Below are positions 61,829 to 64,000 of a stretch of DNA of 64,000 bases, in pieces. Below the pieces are notes generated by a model. It was not told the origin of the DNA, did not search any database, and was given only the letters and a program-made list of their open reading frames with translations. A program made the position numbers and the translations under genes. Origin of the DNA: an uncultured Agathobacter sp. (lineage in GTDB: Bacteria > Bacillota > Clostridia > Lachnospirales > Lachnospiraceae); the NCBI GenBank assembly GCA_934307695.1, contig CAKRCS010000002.1:189350-253349 (forward strand). The letters run 5' to 3'. Every line of letters begins with the position of its first letter. Position 1 is the stretch's first letter.

Positions 61829-61895
61829 AAAAAGCGTAAGCCTTGATAATCTCCCAAGTTTTGGGATACTTATCAAAAAAGGCTTACGCTTTTTT
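61829..61895. terminator. Long bidirectional terminator between the peptide gene and the MATE gene
   Basis: Nested pairing: AAAAAGCGTAAGCC with GGCTTACGCTTTTT, TTGATAA with TTATCAA, and TCCCAA with TTGGGA around GTT, with a 4-base bulge. T runs lie on both strands. Confidence 0.93.
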
Positions 61896-61901
61896 CTCTT
61901 T

Positions 61902-63260
61902 TTATTCTGCCTCGGCATCCAATCTCCGATAAACCGTAAAGTGCATTGTCAGAAAACATGCCAATCCGCCAATCAGATTGGACACCGGCTCCGCTAGGAA
62001 TACTCCCATGACACCGACCGATGGAATCATCGGGAACAGATAAGTAAGTGGAACGACAATGATGACCTTGCGAAGCAGGGAGAAAAAGATCGCCTGCTTC
62101 GACTTGCCAAGCGCCTGAAAGGTTGTCTGCCCCGTAAACTGGAATGCCATAAAGAAAAAACCGAAAAAATACACCTGCATGCAGCGAACGGTAAGCGGAA
62201 GCAGCTCCTCATCGCGGTTAAAGATCATGACAAACTGATTCGGAAACGCCATCGTCATTCCCCACGCAAACAGCGTATACACCAGCAGAATGATTGCCGT
62301 ATACCGGATCGTCTGTTTTACTCTCTTGTATTTTCTCGCACCATAGTTAAAGCTCATGACCGGCTGCGCTCCATTTCCAACGCCGGAAACCGGCATATGA
62401 ATCACCTCGCGAACAGAATTGATGATCGTCATTGCCGCGATATACATGTCACCGCCGTACCGCGCAAGATTGATATTGCATACCATCTGCACAAGGCTGT
62501 TCGTCACAGACATCGTAAAACCGGACAAGCCGAGCACAAGGATCTTTTTTACCCTGACAGCCCGAAGCCGCAGATACCGGTATTCCAGCCGTATCGTAGC
62601 CTTCTTTCCTGTCAGGAAAAGAAGCGTCCAGCCTGCCGCAACAAACTGTGAAATGACGGTTGCAAGCGCAGCTCCCTGCACTCCCATGTTCATTTTGAAA
62701 ATAAAAACCGGGTCGAGTATCAGATTGCATACCGCTCCGATAGATACCGTCATCATTCCGATATTGGCAAATCCCTGCGCATTGATGAACGCATTCATTC
62801 CAAGGCTTAACATCACAAACAGCGTGCCGAGCAGATAGATGGACAAATATGAGTCGGCATACGCATAAATCCGGTCACTTGCGCCAAGCAGATACAGCAT
62901 CGGACGCTTCACAAGAAACATTACCCCGCTGAAGATCAATCCAATCAGCACCAGCAGCGAGAAAGAACTGCCGAGGATAGCTTTTGCCTCTTCTGTATTT
63001 CCCTTCCCTCGCTCTATGGAAAATAGCGGTGCTCCGCCCATTCCGACCAGATTTGCAAAAGCAATTGCAAGCGTACACACCGGAAATGCCACCCCAAGCC
63101 CTGTCAGCGCATCCGTCGCATGCTCCGGTATTCTTCCGATAAATACACGGTCAATAATGTTGTATAAAATATTGACAAACTGTGCCAAAGTCATCGGCAG
63201 CGCGATCCGCGCCATGTGCGCCAGTATGCTGCCCTTTGAGAAATCGTTGTTGATCGTCAT
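61902..63260 (-). CDS. MATE-family efflux transporter
   Basis: The 452-residue membrane protein has about 12 hydrophobic helices in two similar halves. Typical features are L-P-M-T-L-A-Q-F-V-N-I-L-Y-N-I-I-D-R-V-F-I-G, the G-M-G-G-A-P-L-F-S loop, N-A-F-I-N-A-Q-G, and in the second half S-V-T-N-S-L-V-Q-M-V-C-N. It exports drugs or metabolites by a cation gradient; the substrate is unknown. The start ATG at 63260 has no close ribosome binding site; AAAGGAA lies upstream beyond a CGGCA-CAT-TGCCG hairpin that could bring it near the start. Confidence 0.93.
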   Translation of the reverse strand: MTINNDFSKGSILAHMARIALPMTLAQFVNILYNIIDRVFIGRIPEHATDALTGLGVAFPVCTLAIAFANLVGMGGAPLFSIERGKGNTEEAKAILGSSFSLLVLIGLIFSGVMFLVKRPMLYLLGASDRIYAYADSYLSIYLLGTLFVMLSLGMNAFINAQGFANIGMMTVSIGAVCNLILDPVFIFKMNMGVQGAALATVISQFVAAGWTLLFLTGKKATIRLEYRYLRLRAVRVKKILVLGLSGFTMSVTNSLVQMVCNINLARYGGDMYIAAMTIINSVREVIHMPVSGVGNGAQPVMSFNYGARKYKRVKQTIRYTAIILLVYTLFAWGMTMAFPNQFVMIFNRDEELLPLTVRCMQVYFFGFFFMAFQFTGQTTFQALGKSKQAIFFSLLRKVIIVVPLTYLFPMIPSVGVMGVFLAEPVSNLIGGLACFLTMHFTVYRRLDAEAE

Positions 63261-63360
63261 AACTTACTGCGGCAATGTGCCGTTCCTTTCATACCCCATA
63301 TATTTAGCACCTTTTGGGGCATCCGTCAAGGCAGCGGAGAACAGTACAAAATAATTCCAT

Positions 63361-63389
63361 TTAAAAAGAGGCTTGAAAAATCAAGCCTC
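63361..63389 (-). terminator. Hairpin upstream of the MATE gene
   Basis: A 9-bp perfect stem GAGGCTTGA/TCAAGCCTC with a 4-base A loop, followed on the minus strand by TTTTTAA. It would stop minus-strand transcription entering from the right, so the MATE gene promoter should lie between 63261 and 63360. Confidence 0.75.
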
Positions 63390-63462
63390 CCTTTGTACAA
63401 TTAATTATAGAAAGGTTATCGGACGGGTTATCCGATCGCCCTCTGTATAAAATAGCTTAAAA

Positions 63463-63482
63463 GAATAGCATCCTATACTTTT
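63463..63482 (+). repeat. Imperfect direct repeat flanking the 41-codon gene, left copy
   Basis: GAATAGCATCCTATACTTTT here matches GAATAGCCCTCCATACTTTT at 63696-63715 with few differences. The two copies lie 233 bases apart and bracket the small gene. Confidence 0.55.
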
Positions 63483-63557
63483 GAAGGTGGTAGGGATGCC
63501 ATTTTTGTTAAAATGATTATCTAAGATTCGTAACCACCATTTCAAGGGAGGTAGCCT

Positions 63558-63683
63558 ATGATACGCGTTTTGTTATATTTAATGTTCTTTCCAATCATCA
63601 TAATTGTTAAAATAGTCGGATGGATATTTTCATGTATCATCGGGATTTTTAGGCTGATCGGATTAGCAGATATTTTTAAATAA
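63558..63683 (+). CDS. 41-residue hydrophobic membrane peptide
   Basis: An ATG at 63558 has AAGGGAGGT 5 bases upstream and opens 41 codons ending in TAA. The product is very hydrophobic, with M-I-R-V-L-L-Y-L-M-F-F-P-I-I-I-I then V-K-I-V-G-W-I-F-S-C-I-I-G-I-F, broken only by single Lys and Arg residues and ending L-A-D-I-F-K. It would span or lie in the membrane. A six-codon frame with its own AGG-type site lies about 65 bases upstream, and GGTGGT/ACCACC can pair across the leader. No known family is recognised; small membrane regulator or toxin are options. Confidence 0.5.
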   Translation: MIRVLLYLMFFPIIIIVKIVGWIFSCIIGIFRLIGLADIFK

Positions 63684-63695
63684 AATCACTTATAG

Positions 63696-63715
63696 GAATA
63701 GCCCTCCATACTTTT
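63696..63715 (+). repeat. Imperfect direct repeat flanking the 41-codon gene, right copy
   Basis: Right partner of the repeat at 63463-63482, sharing GAATAGC and ATACTTTT with small differences between. Confidence 0.5.
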
Positions 63716-63728
63716 TATAATTTAACAG

Positions 63729-63756
63729 AAAAAACGCACCACAAAAGTGATGCGTT
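63729..63756 (-). terminator. Terminator of tRNA-Trp
   Basis: On the minus strand AACGCATCAC pairs with GTGGTGCGTT (one G-T) around TTTT, followed by TTTT. It starts 5 bases after the tRNA 3' end. Confidence 0.9.
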
Positions 63757-63761
63757 CTAAG

Positions 63762-63832
63762 CAGGGGATGAGAGAATCGAACTCCCGCCAAAGGTTTTGG
63801 AGACCCCTATCATACCATTTGACCAATCCCCT
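63762..63832 (-). tRNA. tRNA-Trp (CCA anticodon)
   Basis: The cloverleaf reads on the minus strand: acceptor AGGGGAT/ATCCCCT, anticodon loop CTCCAAA with anticodon CCA, T arm GGGAG-TTCGATT-CTCTC and discriminator G. The anticodon stem GGGGT/ACCTT includes G-T pairs. The 3' CCA is not encoded. It lies 129 bases after the 23S rRNA 3' end. Confidence 0.93.
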
Positions 63833-63843
63833 ATATTATAAAA

Positions 63844-63863
63844 ATGACGCTTTGAAACGTCAT
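63844..63863 (-). terminator. Hairpin with T run between 23S rRNA and tRNA-Trp
   Basis: ATGACG pairs with CGTCAT around 8 bases, followed by TTTTT on the minus strand. It may end the rRNA transcript or act as leader hairpin of the tRNA. Confidence 0.55.
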
Positions 63864-63867
63864 AATT

Positions 63868-63896
63868 ATCATAGTATATCTAATTCAATAATGCAA
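63868..63896 (-). promoter_or_regulatory. Possible tRNA-Trp promoter
   Basis: On the minus strand TTGCAT (63891-63896), 17 bases, TATGAT (63868-63873), 36 bases upstream of the tRNA. It overlaps an 8-bp TAATGCAA/TTGCATTA stem that may also be an rRNA processing site. Confidence 0.5.
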
Positions 63897-63961
63897 TGGT
63901 ACTTTTGCATTACCTGTACCTTCAAAACTTCATACAGCACTGAGAAACATGTTCTTCTTCT

Positions 63962-64000
63962 TTGATTAAGCCCTCGACCGATTAGTGACAGTCAGCTACA
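63962..64000 (-). rRNA. 23S rRNA, 3' end (partial)
   Basis: The minus strand holds the conserved 3' end of 23S rRNA: a GCTGACTG segment, then CTAATCGGTCGAGGGCTTAA. The rest of the gene lies beyond the right edge. The exact 3' end is approximate. Confidence 0.8.

Overview
The window looks like chromosome of a Gram-positive gut-type anaerobe of the family Lachnospiraceae (Clostridia), perhaps near Roseburia/Agathobacter. The grounds are AGGAGG-type ribosome binding sites, SigA-like promoters, class III fructose-bisphosphatase, a single-chain 1273-residue PurL, the xpaC-telA pair, many zinc-ribbon proteins and the order secG-rnr-smpB-ssrA. The genus is inference. Nearly all genes lie on the minus strand, pointing away from the end of an rRNA operon at the right edge. 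Most of the window is core metabolism. I see no intact prophage, IS element or CRISPR array.

Layout, left to right. 1-1.4 kb: a gene fragment at the edge, a secreted FN3 protein and a divergent XRE regulator. 1.4-11.2 kb: a minus-strand run of fbp, larB, a membrane protein, an orphan response regulator, a FeoA-FeoB fusion and carB. 11.2-14.1 kb: a degenerate CbiT-like protein, LarE, a HAD phosphatase and a GIY-YIG protein. 14.2-19.5 kb: tmRNA, smpB, a CgeB-like glycosyltransferase, rnr, secG and mscL. 19.6-24.8 kb: an unusual enolase, then purB, purF and purC. 24.8-28.8 kb: three neighbouring genes of unknown function with zinc ribbons and DPMTGQP repeats. 28.8-35.5 kb: the lower-glycolysis genes gap, pgk, tpiA and gpmI, with capA inserted. 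35.5-37.4 kb: a cell-wall amidase, and a PHP phosphatase preceded by an unassigned structured leader RNA.

37.4-45.4 kb is a probable sulfur and amino-acid module. A polar amino-acid ABC transporter and a methionine-type ABC transporter lie in one gene run and appear to share a single lipoprotein made of two different binding proteins fused together. A LysR regulator and a rhodanese-TtcA fusion stand upstream. 45.5-51.4 kb: YitT, PurL and a second LysR regulator. 51.5-61.5 kb: TelA, XpaC, a nuclease-helicase fusion, an HPr-like protein without the phosphorylatable histidine but with a cre-like site upstream, an SGNH esterase and a degenerate REC-GGDEF-EAL protein. 61.6-64 kb: a 24-codon Cys-rich peptide gene, a MATE exporter, a 41-codon membrane peptide gene, tRNA-Trp and the 3' end of 23S rRNA.

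The best candidates for something undescribed are the fused binding protein serving two ABC systems, the leader RNA before the PHP phosphatase, the enolase ribosome binding site buried in a terminator, the two tiny genes, and a palindromic intergenic repeat found beside several terminators.
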